Below, in pieces: positions 17,266-26,721 of a stretch of 64,000 nt of DNA. Numbering within the stretch: position 1 is the stretch's first letter; each line of letters opens with the position of its first letter. Source of the stretch: Martinezella dioscoreae (lineage in GTDB: Bacteria; Pseudomonadota; Alphaproteobacteria; Rhizobiales; Rhizobiaceae). Location: contig NZ_BLAJ01000003.1 of NCBI RefSeq assembly GCF_009176305.1, positions 434,001-498,000 on the forward strand. The letters run 5' to 3'. The notes beneath the pieces are model-generated. The model did not search any database. It saw only the letters and a program-made list of their open reading frames with translations, and was not told the DNA's origin. The translations under genes and the position numbers were made by a program.

Positions 17266-17677
17266 GATGGACGCGCCCTTCGGCGGCGTTGTTGCGATAT
17301 TGCAGGGCGATCAGGATGCCCTTGCACCAGCGTAAAGATAGAAGCGAAAGGATGATCGTAAGCGGCGCGAACAACACGATATAGACCCAGATCGGCGGCG
17401 CATAGTTGATCTGCATCCACAGGACCGAGCCGATAATGATAAAGCCGACGATCAGGATGACGAAGACCGCCGGGCCATCGCCCGCATCCGCGAAGGCGTA
17501 ATCGAGATCGCAGGCCGCACAGCGCGGTTTCAGCGACAATAATCCATCGAAGAGCTTGCCTTGGCCGCAACGCGGGCAACATCCCTGTATGCCGACCTTA
17601 AAGGGATCGACGGGCGCAAAGAGGGCGCTGTCGCTGTGGGATGCCTCGTTTGGCGTCTTGTCTTGCTCTGAGCTCAA
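17258..17677 (-). CDS. DUF983 family membrane protein
   Basis: This 139-residue protein has an N-terminal zinc-ribbon-like pair (CCPRCGQGKLF ... CAACDLDY) and two membrane helices, the layout of DUF983 proteins. In alphaproteobacteria these are regularly encoded within cytochrome oxidase gene clusters, and it is so here, just before surf1. The exact role is unknown; oxidase assembly is inferred from context only. Confidence 0.85.
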   Translation of the reverse strand: MSSEQDKTPNEASHSDSALFAPVDPFKVGIQGCCPRCGQGKLFDGLLSLKPRCAACDLDYAFADAGDGPAVFVILIVGFIIIGSVLWMQINYAPPIWVYIVLFAPLTIILSLLSLRWCKGILIALQYRNNAAEGRVHRD

Positions 17678-17825
17678 AGTTCTGTCTCGATCAGCCTAAA
17701 ATAGCGGGCGATCACATGAACCTCGCCCCTATCATTATAACTAACTGCGAAGCATGCATCCGTCCAATCGAAAAGCTCTCAGCTCCTCCTCATCAGCCTC
17801 AAAACAAGCAAAGGGGATCGAATTC

Positions 17826-18476
17826 ATGCCATTCAGCGAAAGCCGGCCGGCTGGCCAGATCGTCATTCTCAACGGTGCGCCGCGATCCGGAAAAAGCAGC
17901 ATCGTCGAGGCGATACAGGCCGATTTTGAAGGCGTGTGGGTGAATCTCGGCGTCGACGCCTATGTGCGGCATATCACGCCTCCACGCTACCGTCCGGGCA
18001 TCGGCTTGCGTCCCGGCGGCGAGCGGCCTGATCTCGAGCCGCTGGTTGCGCGCCTTTATGCCGCACTCTATGCCTCCATCGCCGCACATAGCCGCATGGG
18101 ATTGAATGTCGTCGCCGAGTTCGGTCATCATGAAAGCTATTCGCAGCCGCTCGGCATTCTTGCTGATTGCGCCCGGCTGCTGACGGGGCTGCCCGTTCTG
18201 TTCGTCGGCGTGCGCTGCCCACTCGATGTCGTGATGGGGCGGCGGCTGGCCGAAGGGCCGGAAAGACAGGGCACTTACGTGAAGGTCGAGGCTGGCATGA
18301 CTGTCCCTGCGCCAGTCATTGCCTGGCAGGAACAGGTACATCGGCCCGGAATCTATGATCTGGAGGTCGATACGTCGGTGAAAAGCCCCAAGGCATGCGC
18401 CGAGCAAATCAGACAATTGCTCGCTGAAGATCTGCCTCATCCGACGGCATTCGAGAGGATTGCCTCAAGGGATTGA
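17826..18476 (+). CDS. chloramphenicol phosphotransferase-like kinase
   Basis: This 216-residue P-loop protein resembles chloramphenicol 3-O-phosphotransferase. It begins QIVILNGAPRSGKSSIVEAI (Walker A), with the catalytic-type Asp in VNLGVDAYVRHITPPRYRPG and later CPLDVVMGRRLAEGPER, the family arginine region. Whether chloramphenicol is a substrate is unknown; many homologues are of unknown specificity. The ATG at 17826 has AGGGGAT nearby; an upstream start at 17754 gives a low-complexity Ser-rich leader. It is the only plus-strand gene inside the minus-strand cytochrome oxidase/surf1/ispH block, so it looks like an insertion. Confidence 0.8.
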   Translation: MPFSESRPAGQIVILNGAPRSGKSSIVEAIQADFEGVWVNLGVDAYVRHITPPRYRPGIGLRPGGERPDLEPLVARLYAALYASIAAHSRMGLNVVAEFGHHESYSQPLGILADCARLLTGLPVLFVGVRCPLDVVMGRRLAEGPERQGTYVKVEAGMTVPAPVIAWQEQVHRPGIYDLEVDTSVKSPKACAEQIRQLLAEDLPHPTAFERIASRD

Positions 18477-18486
18477 GGCCAAAAAA

Positions 18487-18520
18487 TAAAAGGCGGTCGT
18501 CCAGCGCCCGCCTTTTGTTT
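18487..18520. terminator. bidirectional Rho-independent terminator
   Basis: AAAGGCGG and CCGCCTTT form a stem of eight around an 11-base loop, flanked by an A-run on the left and a T-rich stretch on the right. It sits between the convergent phosphotransferase gene and ctaE and can serve both. Confidence 0.85.
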
Positions 18521-18537
18521 TCAGAGATCGATACCGA

Positions 18538-19416
18538 TCAGCCCGCCGCGACCGGCGCGCCCCAGCTGCCCCAAACATAAATGCAGAAGAACAGGAAGAG
18601 CCAGACCACGTCGACGAAGTGCCAGTACCAGGCGGCCGCTTCGAAGCCGAAATGCTGCTTCGGCGTGAAATCGCCGCGGATGGCGCGGACCAGGCAGACG
18701 ATCAGGAAGATCGTGCCGACCAACACGTGGAAACCGTGGAAGCCGGTCGCCATGAAGAAGGTCGCGCCGTAGATCGAGTTTCTGAACTCGAACGGCGCAT
18801 GGGCATATTCATAGGCCTGGACGCAGGAGAACAACGCGCCGAGCAGGACGGTGAGCGTCAGGCCCTGGATCAGGCCCTTGCGATCACCATGCAGCAACGC
18901 GTGGTGAGCCCAGGTGACGGTCGTGCCCGACAGCAGCAGGATAATGGTGTTGTAGATCGGCAGGTGCCAGGGGTCGAGAACCTCAACGCCTTTCGGCGGG
19001 AACTGGCCGCCAAGGAAGGCCGTGCGCGACGCCTGGATCGCCTCGTTCGGGAACAGGCTGACATCGAAATAGGCCCAGAACCAGGCGACGAAGAACATCA
19101 CTTCGGAAGCGATGAACATGATCATGCCGTAGCGCAGATGCAGCGACACGACGCGGGTATGCGCGCCCTCATGCGCCTCCTTGATCGTGTCGGCCCACCA
19201 GCCGTACATGACGTAGAGGATCACGGCGAGGCCGATGAAGAACAGCCAGGGCTGCGCGAAATTGATCCCGAACAGATGCACCGCGCCGCCATTCAGGTAG
19301 CGCATGAAGCAGACGCCGCCGAAGGTGATCACGAAGGCCCCAAGGGCCGCAATGATCGGCCACGGGCTGGGATCGATAATGTGATAATCGTGTTTTCTCT
19401 GATGCGCCTCGGCCAT
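18538..19416 (-). CDS. ctaE: cytochrome c oxidase subunit III
   Basis: This 292-residue subunit III of the aa3-type oxidase has seven membrane helices. It begins MAEAHQRKHDYHIIDPSPWP, typical of the alphaproteobacterial protein, and ends AWYWHFVDVVWLFLFFCIYVWG, the family signature. It lies last in the ctaC-ctaD-ctaB-coxF-ctaG-ctaE series and ends at a bidirectional terminator. The ATG at 19416 is the family start; an upstream frame adds 19 residues. Confidence 0.95.
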   Translation of the reverse strand: MAEAHQRKHDYHIIDPSPWPIIAALGAFVITFGGVCFMRYLNGGAVHLFGINFAQPWLFFIGLAVILYVMYGWWADTIKEAHEGAHTRVVSLHLRYGMIMFIASEVMFFVAWFWAYFDVSLFPNEAIQASRTAFLGGQFPPKGVEVLDPWHLPIYNTIILLLSGTTVTWAHHALLHGDRKGLIQGLTLTVLLGALFSCVQAYEYAHAPFEFRNSIYGATFFMATGFHGFHVLVGTIFLIVCLVRAIRGDFTPKQHFGFEAAAWYWHFVDVVWLFLFFCIYVWGSWGAPVAAG

Positions 19417-19479
19417 ATCAGCAATCCCCGAATAACTTTTTCCCATATTGCTTCCGGTCAAACCGAGAAGCACTCTCCA

Positions 19480-20091
19480 TCAAAGTTTCTTTTCCACCGG
19501 CTTCGTACTGCCGTCATTGGAAGCCACGGGCTTTACGCCTTCCCGTGGGTAATAGGTATAGGACAGTGTCAGCGCATTGATCGTCTTGGTTTCCACAGCC
19601 TTGGTGATCTCAGGATCGACATAGAAAACCACCGACATCTCGCGCTTTTCGCCGGGCGCGAGATCCGTCTCGTTGAAGCAGAAACACTGGACCTTGTTGA
19701 AATAGACCCCGGCTTCCAGCGGCGTGACATTGAAGATCGCCTGGCCGCGCTCCATCTTGTCCGACTTGTTTTCGATCTGGAACTTGACCTCGACCGTCTC
19801 GCCGATCTTCGGGTTCACCGACTTCTGCAGCGGCTTGAAATCCCACGGCAGGCCCGGCGCGACATTGGCGTCGAACGAAACCTGGATCTGCTTGTCGAGG
19901 ATGACGTTCGAGACCTGCTCGACGCGCTGCGTCGTGCCGTTATAGCCCGTCACCTGGCAGAACATGCGATAGAGCGGCACGGCAGCGGCGCACATGGCGC
20001 TCATGCCGACGACGAAGCTCAGGCACATGGCAACGATCATGCCGTTGTTACGGCCGCCGCTTCTCGTGCTCTTTGTGACCTCCCCCTCCAT
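19480..20091 (-). CDS. ctaG: cytochrome c oxidase assembly protein CtaG/Cox11
   Basis: This 203-residue copper chaperone delivers Cu to the CuB site of subunit I. It has one N-terminal membrane anchor ([25 protein letters not shown]) followed by a periplasmic immunoglobulin-like domain. The copper-binding pair is visible in [13 protein letters not shown], and the conserved Cys near the anchor is in [10 protein letters not shown]. Upstream on the same strand is coxF, about 10 bases away. Confidence 0.95.
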   Translation of the reverse strand: MEGEVTKSTRSGGRNNGMIVAMCLSFVVGMSAMCAAAVPLYRMFCQVTGYNGTTQRVEQVSNVILDKQIQVSFDANVAPGLPWDFKPLQKSVNPKIGETVEVKFQIENKSDKMERGQAIFNVTPLEAGVYFNKVQCFCFNETDLAPGEKREMSVVFYVDPEITKAVETKTINALTLSYTYYPREGVKPVASNDGSTKPVEKKL

Positions 20092-20100
20092 GACGCCTCC

Positions 20101-20241
20101 TCAAACGTGTCCGGAACCGACCTTGATGATGGTGATTGCGTAAAACAGCACCACCAGACCGGCAAGCACCAGCCCGAGCGCGATATTGCGCCCTCGCCGC
20201 GATTTCTTCTGCGCCTCGGTCAGCTTGACGAGTTCGATCAT
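20101..20241 (-). CDS. 46-residue membrane peptide of the cox operon (CoxF-type)
   Basis: A short gene lies between ctaB and ctaG. It encodes [20 protein letters not shown], then one hydrophobic helix [20 protein letters not shown] and a short tail. Its ATG overlaps the ctaB stop (ATGA), so it is surely translated with the operon. Small proteins in this exact position are called CoxF in some alphaproteobacteria; the role is unproven, but it is likely an oxidase accessory subunit or assembly aid. Its length makes it easy to miss in automatic annotation. Confidence 0.85.
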   Translation of the reverse strand: MIELVKLTEAQKKSRRGRNIALGLVLAGLVVLFYAITIIKVGSGHV

Positions 20242-21197
20242 AGCCAGCCTCCACCGCTGCCTGACATCAGAACGGTAACGAGCCGGTCGATCAGCAGCGC
20301 GGAAAAGATCGCGAAAAGATAGAAAATGGAGAAGCCGAAGAGCTTCTTTGCCGGCACCATCTTCACGTCGCCATCGGCCATGCGCCAGACGGCGATGGAA
20401 CAGTGCACGAAGATCACGCCGAGGATCGCGGCAACAATACCATAGCCAAGGCTCGCAAAGCCCATGAAGGCCGGCACGACGCCGACGATCGCGGTCAACA
20501 CCGCATAGACGACGATCTGATTCTTCGTTGTCTGGATACCCGAGACATTCGGCAGCATCGGCACGTCGACGGCCTCGTAATCACCCATCTTGAAGAGCGC
20601 CAGTGCCCAGAAATGGGCCGGCGTCCAAAGGAAAATGATGAGGAAGAGCACGATGCTCTCGACCGGCACGCTGCCGGTCACGCAGGCCCAGCCGATCACG
20701 GGCGGGAAAGCGCCGGCTGCACCGCCGATGACGATGTTTTGCGGCGTCGAGCGCTTCAGCCACATCGTGTAGACGACGGCATAGAAGAAAATGGTGAAGG
20801 CAAGAATGCCGGCGGAAAGCCAATTGATTGCAAGACCGAGGATCGTCACCGAGAAGCCTGACAGCACCAGGCCGAAGGCCAGGGCTTCCGACGGATTGAT
20901 ACGGCCTGAAGGTATCGGCCGGCTCTTGGTGCGGGTCATGACGGCGTCGATATCGGCGTCGTACCACATGTTCAAGGCACCAGATGCACCGGCACCGACC
21001 GCAATGCAGAGGATAGCAATGAAGCCGAGAACGGGGTTGATATGACCGGGGGCCAGCACCAGGCCGGTGAAGGCAGTAAAGACGACCAGCGACATCACGC
21101 GCGGCTTCAGAAGCTCGAAATAATCGCGCGCACCCGCTTCCGACAGGCCGGTTTCGCCTTGCTTTGCGAGCGCTTCGTGATTGTCGATGACCGTCAT
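20238..21197 (-). CDS. ctaB: protoheme IX farnesyltransferase
   Basis: This 319-residue UbiA-family enzyme attaches farnesyl to heme b to make heme o, the precursor of heme a. It has multiple helices, and the diphosphate-binding motif is visible in [19 protein letters not shown]. The ATG at 21197 follows GGAAGAGAG; the reading frame can be extended to a TTG four codons earlier. Its stop overlaps the start of coxF. Position between ctaD and ctaG is typical. Confidence 0.95.
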   Translation of the reverse strand: MTVIDNHEALAKQGETGLSEAGARDYFELLKPRVMSLVVFTAFTGLVLAPGHINPVLGFIAILCIAVGAGASGALNMWYDADIDAVMTRTKSRPIPSGRINPSEALAFGLVLSGFSVTILGLAINWLSAGILAFTIFFYAVVYTMWLKRSTPQNIVIGGAAGAFPPVIGWACVTGSVPVESIVLFLIIFLWTPAHFWALALFKMGDYEAVDVPMLPNVSGIQTTKNQIVVYAVLTAIVGVVPAFMGFASLGYGIVAAILGVIFVHCSIAVWRMADGDVKMVPAKKLFGFSIFYLFAIFSALLIDRLVTVLMSGSGGGWL

Positions 21198-21255
21198 TCT
21201 CTCTTCCAATTATCCGTTGAGCCGGACGCCGCTGATCACGGCGTCCGGAAATGAG

Positions 21256-22950
21256 CTACTTGATGCGCGGCAGCTCTTCCCACTGATGGTGCGGCGGCGG
21301 CGACGACAGCTGCCATTCCAGCGTGGTCGCACCATCGCCCCAGGGATTATCGCCTGCGACGCGCTTCTTTACGAAGGCATCTATAACGCCCCAGAAGAAG
21401 AAGCAAAGGCCTACGGCTGCGACATAGGAGCCGATGGAGGATACGAAGTTCCAGCCGGCATAGGCATCCGGATAGTCGATATAGCGGCGCGGCATGCCCG
21501 CACGGCCCAGGAAGTGCTGCGGGAAGAACACCATGTTGACACCGATGAAGGTGATCCAGAAGTGCCAGTTGCCGATCCGCTCATTGTACATGTAGCCCGT
21601 CATCTTCGGGAACCAGTAGTACCAGGCGGCGAAGATGGCAAAGACGGCGCCGAGCGACAGAACGTAGTGGAAGTGAGCCACCACGTAATAGGTCGCATGC
21701 AGTTCGCGGTCGAGGCCGGCATTGGCGAGCTGGACGCCAGTGACGCCGCCGAGCGTGAACAGGAAGATGAAGCCGAGCGCCCAGATCATCGGCGTGCGGA
21801 ACTGGATCGAACCGCCCCACATGGTCGCGATCCACGAGAAGACCTTCACGCCTGTCGGAACCGCGATGACCATCGTCGCGAAGACGAAGTAGCGCTGGGT
21901 GTCGAGCGAGAGGCCGGTCACGTACATGTGGTGGGCCCAGACGACGAAGCCGACGGCGCCGATCGCGACCATGGCGTAGGCCATGCCGAGATAGCCGAAG
22001 ATCGGCTTGCGCGAGAAGGTCGAGATGATGTGGCTGATCATGCCGAAACCGGGCAGGATCAGGATGTAGACTTCCGGATGGCCAAAGAACCAGAAGAGGT
22101 GCTGATAGAGCAGCGGGTCGCCGCCGCCTTCCGGCGCGAAGAAGGTCGTGCCGAAGTTGCGGTCCGTCAGAACCATGGTGATGGCGCCAGCCAAAACCGG
22201 GAGCGACAGCAGCAGCAGGAAGGCGGTGATCAGAACCGACCAGGCAAACAGCGGCATCTTGTGCAGCGTCATGCCGGGAGCGCGCATGTTCAGGATCGTG
22301 GTGATGAAGTTGATCGCACCGAGGATCGATGAGGCACCGGCAATGTGCAGCGCGAAGATGACCAGATCGATCGCCGGGCCGGGATGGCCGACGGTGCCGG
22401 ACAAGGGCACATACATCGTCCAGCCGCCGCCTGCGCCGTAGGCGCCTGCCGGGCCTTCGACGAACATCGAGAGAATGAGCAGCAGGAAGGCCGGAACGAG
22501 CAGCCAGAACGAAATGTTGTTCAGGCGCGGGAACGCCATATCGGGCGCGCCGATCATGATCGGCACCATCCAGTTGGCAAAGCCGCCGATCATCGCCGGC
22601 ATGACCATGAAGAAGATCATGATCAGCGCGTGGGCGGTGACGAAGACGTTGTACATCTGCTTGCCGCCATCAATGGCGGCATCGCCCGAAAAGCCGTAGA
22701 CCATCGACGCCAGACCGCTGAAGATCTGGATGCCGGGCTCCTGCAATTCCATACGAATGGCAACGGAGAGGAGGAAGCCGATCACGCCCGCGAAGATCGC
22801 GAAGATCAGATAGAGCGTGCCGATGTCCTTGTGATTCGTCGAAAACAGCCAACGTTCGGCGAAGGTCTGCTTGTGTGCGTGATGATCGTCATGCGCGTGA
22901 GCGTCGTGAAGCTCATTCGAGTGATCGTCGTGTGCCTTGGATCCAGCCAT
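21256..22950 (-). CDS. ctaD: cytochrome c oxidase subunit I
   Basis: This 564-residue heme-copper oxidase core has twelve helices. It has the CuB and proton-channel motif [17 protein letters not shown] (His-Tyr crosslink), the HHMYVTG pair and the heme ligand in [11 protein letters not shown]. The N-terminus is His/Asp-rich ([20 protein letters not shown]), as in several rhizobial homologues. It reduces oxygen to water and pumps protons, with subunit II encoded 13 bases upstream. Confidence 0.98.
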   Translation of the reverse strand: MAGSKAHDDHSNELHDAHAHDDHHAHKQTFAERWLFSTNHKDIGTLYLIFAIFAGVIGFLLSVAIRMELQEPGIQIFSGLASMVYGFSGDAAIDGGKQMYNVFVTAHALIMIFFMVMPAMIGGFANWMVPIMIGAPDMAFPRLNNISFWLLVPAFLLLILSMFVEGPAGAYGAGGGWTMYVPLSGTVGHPGPAIDLVIFALHIAGASSILGAINFITTILNMRAPGMTLHKMPLFAWSVLITAFLLLLSLPVLAGAITMVLTDRNFGTTFFAPEGGGDPLLYQHLFWFFGHPEVYILILPGFGMISHIISTFSRKPIFGYLGMAYAMVAIGAVGFVVWAHHMYVTGLSLDTQRYFVFATMVIAVPTGVKVFSWIATMWGGSIQFRTPMIWALGFIFLFTLGGVTGVQLANAGLDRELHATYYVVAHFHYVLSLGAVFAIFAAWYYWFPKMTGYMYNERIGNWHFWITFIGVNMVFFPQHFLGRAGMPRRYIDYPDAYAGWNFVSSIGSYVAAVGLCFFFWGVIDAFVKKRVAGDNPWGDGATTLEWQLSSPPPHHQWEELPRIK

Positions 22951-22963
22951 TGTTCCTACCCTC

Positions 22964-23854
22964 TTACTTCGCCGTGTTTTCCGCGACCTTGACGGTCGTC
23001 GGCTGATCGACGGCGGCCATCAGAGCCTTGTTCGCCTTGCCGACGTCGGTTGCAGCAGCGGCAAGCCACTGCTTGTACTGATCATCGGAGACGACGCGGA
23101 TGGCGATCGGCATGAAAGAGTGATCCTTGCCGCAGAGCTCGGAACACTGTCCATAATACAGGCCTTCGCGGTCGGCATTGAACCAGGTTTCGTTCAGACG
23201 GCCCGGAATGGCATCGATCCTGATGCCGAAGGCGGGCATGGCGAAGGAATGGATGACGTCGGCCGGCGCGGCGGTGATAAGAAGGCGAACGTTCTTGCCG
23301 ACAGGCACGACCATTTCATTGTCGACAGCAAGCAGCCGCGGATATTTCGACTTGTCGTCCTTGCCGGCGGCGGTGCGATCCTGCTCCTTCAGCATGAAGG
23401 AATCGAAGGCAACAGGCGTCGCGCCGCTGCCCTCATATTCATAATTCCACTGCCATTGCGTCGCTGTCGCCTTGACGGTGACATCCGTCTTCTCCGGGAA
23501 GGTCAGCTGATCGGTCAGTAGATTGAAGGAGGGAATGGCCAGGAAGAGAAGAATGAGGACCGGTCCGATGGTCCAGATGACTTCGATCAGCGTGTTGTGA
23601 CTCGTCTTCGACGGAACCGGGTTCTTGGAGGCCCGGAACTTGACCATGACCACCACCAGGAGGGCCAGAACAAGCAGCGTGATCGGAATGATAAACCAAA
23701 GCGTGTATGCCTCAAACCAGCGGATTTGATGCATGTTGCCGGTTGCCGCCTGCTGCATACCGGTTTCCCAAGGTCTCGGCTGATCGGCGTAGCTACCTGT
23801 CGCAAAAAGCAGACAGATCATAGCTGCCAGAGCCGCGTAAGCTCTCTTAATCAC
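22964..23854 (-). CDS. ctaC: cytochrome c oxidase subunit II
   Basis: This 296-residue subunit holds the binuclear CuA centre that accepts electrons from cytochrome c. The CuA ligands are visible in [16 protein letters not shown] and the upstream His in [12 protein letters not shown] signal peptide (cleaved near SYADQ) and two helices precede the CuA domain. The initiator appears to be GTG at 23854, with GGAGGGAGAG upstream; an ATG frame starts 21 codons earlier but lies in the intergenic region. It is the first gene of the cta operon. Confidence 0.95.
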   Translation of the reverse strand: MIKRAYAALAAMICLLFATGSYADQPRPWETGMQQAATGNMHQIRWFEAYTLWFIIPITLLVLALLVVVMVKFRASKNPVPSKTSHNTLIEVIWTIGPVLILLFLAIPSFNLLTDQLTFPEKTDVTVKATATQWQWNYEYEGSGATPVAFDSFMLKEQDRTAAGKDDKSKYPRLLAVDNEMVVPVGKNVRLLITAAPADVIHSFAMPAFGIRIDAIPGRLNETWFNADREGLYYGQCSELCGKDHSFMPIAIRVVSDDQYKQWLAAAATDVGKANKALMAAVDQPTTVKVAENTAK

Positions 23855-24191
23855 GATGTCTCTCCCTCCAGCGTTTGATCCCAGATCTTCCTCAAACGCA
23901 GTATCCCTACAATCCATTGCGCTTCAAACCACAGTTTGGGGTACTCCGCAACAACTCAAGACATTTGTTAGTGCGGCATTTTTGCGCGAATATCCCCCCA
24001 TGCTTGTCCCGGACATGGCAAGCATTTCATCATCATACGAAAAATTGCATCGCGGTCCATGGCGCCGCCGGGACAAAATGGAGTAGACGTCGTATTTCCG
24101 CCGTAGTCGGTTGGAATCCAGCAGCCGGGGCTTTTCATTTGCCGGCCTGGGCTTCAACAATAGCGGCACTGATTCGAATCTAGAGGTTTCC
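23855..24191. other. intergenic region between divergent ctaC and ialB
   Basis: This gap separates the cta operon (minus) from the IalB gene (plus) and must hold both promoters. I see no confident -35/-10 pair, no FNR/FixK dyad and no RNA gene. A tRNA T-loop-like string near 24170 has no tRNA around it. Confidence 0.5.
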
Positions 24192-24815
24192 ATGGGTTTT
24201 CGTTCCCTCGCCCGGCTTTTGCTTGTTACCGGCAGCGTCGCTGCCGCAGTTGCCGCACCCGCATGGGCGCAACAGGCACAGCAGACTCAGCCGCCGGCGC
24301 AGCAGACCCAGCAGTTGCAGCCGGACCAGCCGGGCCAACAGCAGCCGCATACGCAGCAGGTGCCAACGAGCCAGGTTCCGCAACCGCCGGGTACGGTTCG
24401 CTCCAGCCATGGCGCATGGTCCGTCGTCTGCGACAAGCCGGCAGGCGCGGCAACCGAGCAATGCGCGCTGATGCAGAACGTGATTGCGGAGGATCGTCCC
24501 GAAATCGGTTTGTCCGTCGTCGTGCTGAAGACGGCTGACCGCAAATCCAAGATCCTGCGCGTGCTGGCGCCGCTCGGCGTGCTGCTGCCCAACGGTCTCG
24601 GCCTCAATATCGATGGTAAGGATATCGGCCGCGCCTATTTCGTGCGCTGCTTCTCCGACGGCTGCTACGCCGAAGTCGTGCTGGAGGATCAATTGCTGAA
24701 GACGCTGCGCAGCGGCGCCACGGCAACTTTCATCGTCTTCCAGTCACCGGAAGAAGGGATCGGCATCCCTGTGGACTTGAAGGGCTTCGCGGACGGCTAC
24801 GACGCCCTTCCCTGA
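24192..24815 (+). CDS. invasion-associated locus B (IalB) family exported protein
   Basis: This 207-residue exported protein has a signal peptide (cleaved near AWAQQ), then a strikingly Gln/Pro-rich linker of about 50 residues, then the IalB domain. The IalB phrases SHGAWSVVCDKPAG and LNIDGKDIGRAYFVRCFSDGCYAEV and the terminal GFADGYDALP are visible. The four domain cysteines suggest two disulfides. IalB was named in Bartonella, where it is linked to erythrocyte invasion; in rhizobia homologues are generic envelope proteins of unsettled role. AGAGG lies upstream of the ATG. Confidence 0.9.
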   Translation: MGFRSLARLLLVTGSVAAAVAAPAWAQQAQQTQPPAQQTQQLQPDQPGQQQPHTQQVPTSQVPQPPGTVRSSHGAWSVVCDKPAGAATEQCALMQNVIAEDRPEIGLSVVVLKTADRKSKILRVLAPLGVLLPNGLGLNIDGKDIGRAYFVRCFSDGCYAEVVLEDQLLKTLRSGATATFIVFQSPEEGIGIPVDLKGFADGYDALP

Positions 24816-24878
24816 CCGGATGGGCTTGCTCTTGCGCGGTGCGAAGCCTACATCGGCTCTGAACGGAGCACCTGACCC

Positions 24879-26294
24879 ATGAATACCGATCTCCTTACCC
24901 TTTTCGATGCCGATGAAGCCAAGCTGCGCGGCATCGTGGCCGAGGCGCTGTCCGGCGCCGACGACGGCGAACTCTTCGTCGAGCATGTCCAGGCGGAATC
25001 GCTGACCTTCGACAATGGCCGTATGAAGGGCGGCAGCTTCAACACCGAGCAGGGCTTCGGCCTTCGCGCCGTTGCCGGCGAAGCGGTGGGCTATGCCCAT
25101 GCGGGCGACCTGTCCGAAGCCGCCCTGAAGCGCGCCGCCGATGCGGTACGTGCGGTGACATCGGGCTATGCCGGCTCCTATGCAGCCGCGCCACAGCGTA
25201 CCAACAAGGTGCTCTATGGCGACGAGAACCCGATCGGCACGCCGAGCTTCGAGGAAAAGGCAAAGCTCCTGCAGCGGATCGACAGCTATCTGCGCGACAA
25301 GAACGACAAGGTGCGCCAGGTGACGGCATCCATCGCCGCAAGCTGGCAGGTGGTCGACATTTTGCGCGCCGATGGTCATCGCGTCCGCGATGTCAGGCCG
25401 ATGACGCGCGTCAATATCTCTGTCATCGTGGGTGACGGCGACCGGCAGGAATCCGGCTCCTTCGGCACGGGCGGCCGCATCGGCTTCGGCGATTTCGTCA
25501 CAGAAGACAATTGGCATTACGGCGCCGACGAGGCGCTTCGCCAGGCGCTCGTCAATCTCGAGGCAATCGAGGCACCCGCCGGCACGATGGATGTCGTGCT
25601 CGGCTCCGGCTGGCCGGGCGTCATGCTGCACGAAGCCGTCGGACACGGGCTGGAAGGCGATTTCAACCGCAAGAAGACATCGGCTTTCGCGGGGCTGCTC
25701 GGCCAGATGGTCGCCGCTCCCGGCGTTACCGTCGTCGATGACGGCACGATCGAGAACCGCCGTGGTTCGATCACCGTCGACGACGAAGGCACGCCTTCGG
25801 CCTACAACGTGCTAATCGAAAACGGCAAACTGGTCGGCTATATGCAGGACCGACAGAATGCCCGGCTGATGGGCATGAAGGCGACCGGCAACGGCCGCCG
25901 CCAGGGCTATGCCCATACGCCGATGCCGCGCATGACCAACACCTATATGCTTGGCGGCGACAAGACGCCGGACGAAATCATCGCTTCGGTGAAGAAGGGC
26001 ATCTACGCCGTTTCCTTCGGCGGTGGTCAGGTGGATATCACCTCAGGCAAATTCGTCTTCGGCTGCACCGAAGCCTACCTCATCGAGGATGGCAAGGTCG
26101 GCGCTCCTATCAAGGGAGCCATGCTGATCGGCAACGGGCCGGATGCGATGAAGCGCGTTTCGATGATCGGCAACGACATGAAACTCGATACCGGCATCGG
26201 CAATTGCGGCAAAGCCGGCCAATGGGTTCCCGTCGGCGTCGGTCAGCCGCATCTGCGCATGGACCAGATCACGGTGGGCGGCACCAAGGCTTAA
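24879..26294 (+). CDS. tldD: metalloprotease TldD
   Basis: This 471-residue protein is TldD, half of the TldD/TldE zinc protease that degrades unfolded peptides and matures some peptide natural products. The metal motif HEAVGHGLEGDFNRKK (HExxxH) is intact, and the C-terminal Cys-containing block (IGNCGKAGQWVPVGVGQP) is present. TldE is not in this window. Neighbours give no pathway hint. Confidence 0.97.
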   Translation: MNTDLLTLFDADEAKLRGIVAEALSGADDGELFVEHVQAESLTFDNGRMKGGSFNTEQGFGLRAVAGEAVGYAHAGDLSEAALKRAADAVRAVTSGYAGSYAAAPQRTNKVLYGDENPIGTPSFEEKAKLLQRIDSYLRDKNDKVRQVTASIAASWQVVDILRADGHRVRDVRPMTRVNISVIVGDGDRQESGSFGTGGRIGFGDFVTEDNWHYGADEALRQALVNLEAIEAPAGTMDVVLGSGWPGVMLHEAVGHGLEGDFNRKKTSAFAGLLGQMVAAPGVTVVDDGTIENRRGSITVDDEGTPSAYNVLIENGKLVGYMQDRQNARLMGMKATGNGRRQGYAHTPMPRMTNTYMLGGDKTPDEIIASVKKGIYAVSFGGGQVDITSGKFVFGCTEAYLIEDGKVGAPIKGAMLIGNGPDAMKRVSMIGNDMKLDTGIGNCGKAGQWVPVGVGQPHLRMDQITVGGTKA

Positions 26295-26307
26295 CCGCCC
26301 CGGCCTG

Positions 26308-26613
26308 CTACGCCTGAGGGCGAAAGAGCCACTTGCGCTCGACGGCAGCCGGCAGATCGAGGCCGTTGCGATGCGCGAATAGAAGAATATGGCCGAGCAC
26401 ATCGGCCGTTTCATCGGCAAGCGCCGTCGCAAGATCCGCGTCGCTCATGCCCTTGCGCCGCCCGCGGCCGGTGACCTTGTTCCAGATCTGGACCAACTCG
26501 CCCATTTCTTCCTGGAGTTTCAACACGAACCAGTCGTCGTCGCGCTCCATGCCGTTGTCGGCGGCGTAGCGTGCCGAAGCCGTTTCGAATTGCTCCATCA
26601 GATCTTTCAGCAT
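26308..26613 (-). CDS. MazG-like nucleotide pyrophosphohydrolase
   Basis: This 101-residue all-alpha protein has the MazG/dUTPase-type metal motif: LQEEMGELVQIW (EExxE) and DETADVLGHILLFAH (ExxD). It hydrolyses nucleoside triphosphates to monophosphates, possibly cleaning up damaged nucleotides. The ATG at 26613 is chosen as the family start; a frame reaching 26709 would run through the strong terminator hairpin. It converges with tldD. Confidence 0.83.
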   Translation of the reverse strand: MLKDLMEQFETASARYAADNGMERDDDWFVLKLQEEMGELVQIWNKVTGRGRRKGMSDADLATALADETADVLGHILLFAHRNGLDLPAAVERKWLFRPQA

Positions 26614-26658
26614 CGAAATCGTTCCCTTTATGTTCCATTCATCAATGAACGATTCCCG

Positions 26659-26697
26659 CAAAAAAGTCGAGCCGGCGGAGATTTGCTCCGCCGGCTC
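26659..26697 (-). terminator. strong Rho-independent terminator of the carboxypeptidase gene
   Basis: GAGCCGGCGGAG and CTCCGCCGGCTC form a perfect stem of 12 with a five-base loop; on the minus strand a T-run follows. It lies just after the stop of the D,D-carboxypeptidase gene and before the next minus-strand gene. Confidence 0.92.
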
Positions 26698-26721
26698 GCT
26701 TCTATCCAATCAAGATTATGT

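Noticed and set aside
24165..24185. tRNA T-loop-like string GATTCGAATCT
   Set aside because: No acceptor, D or anticodon arm is found around it.
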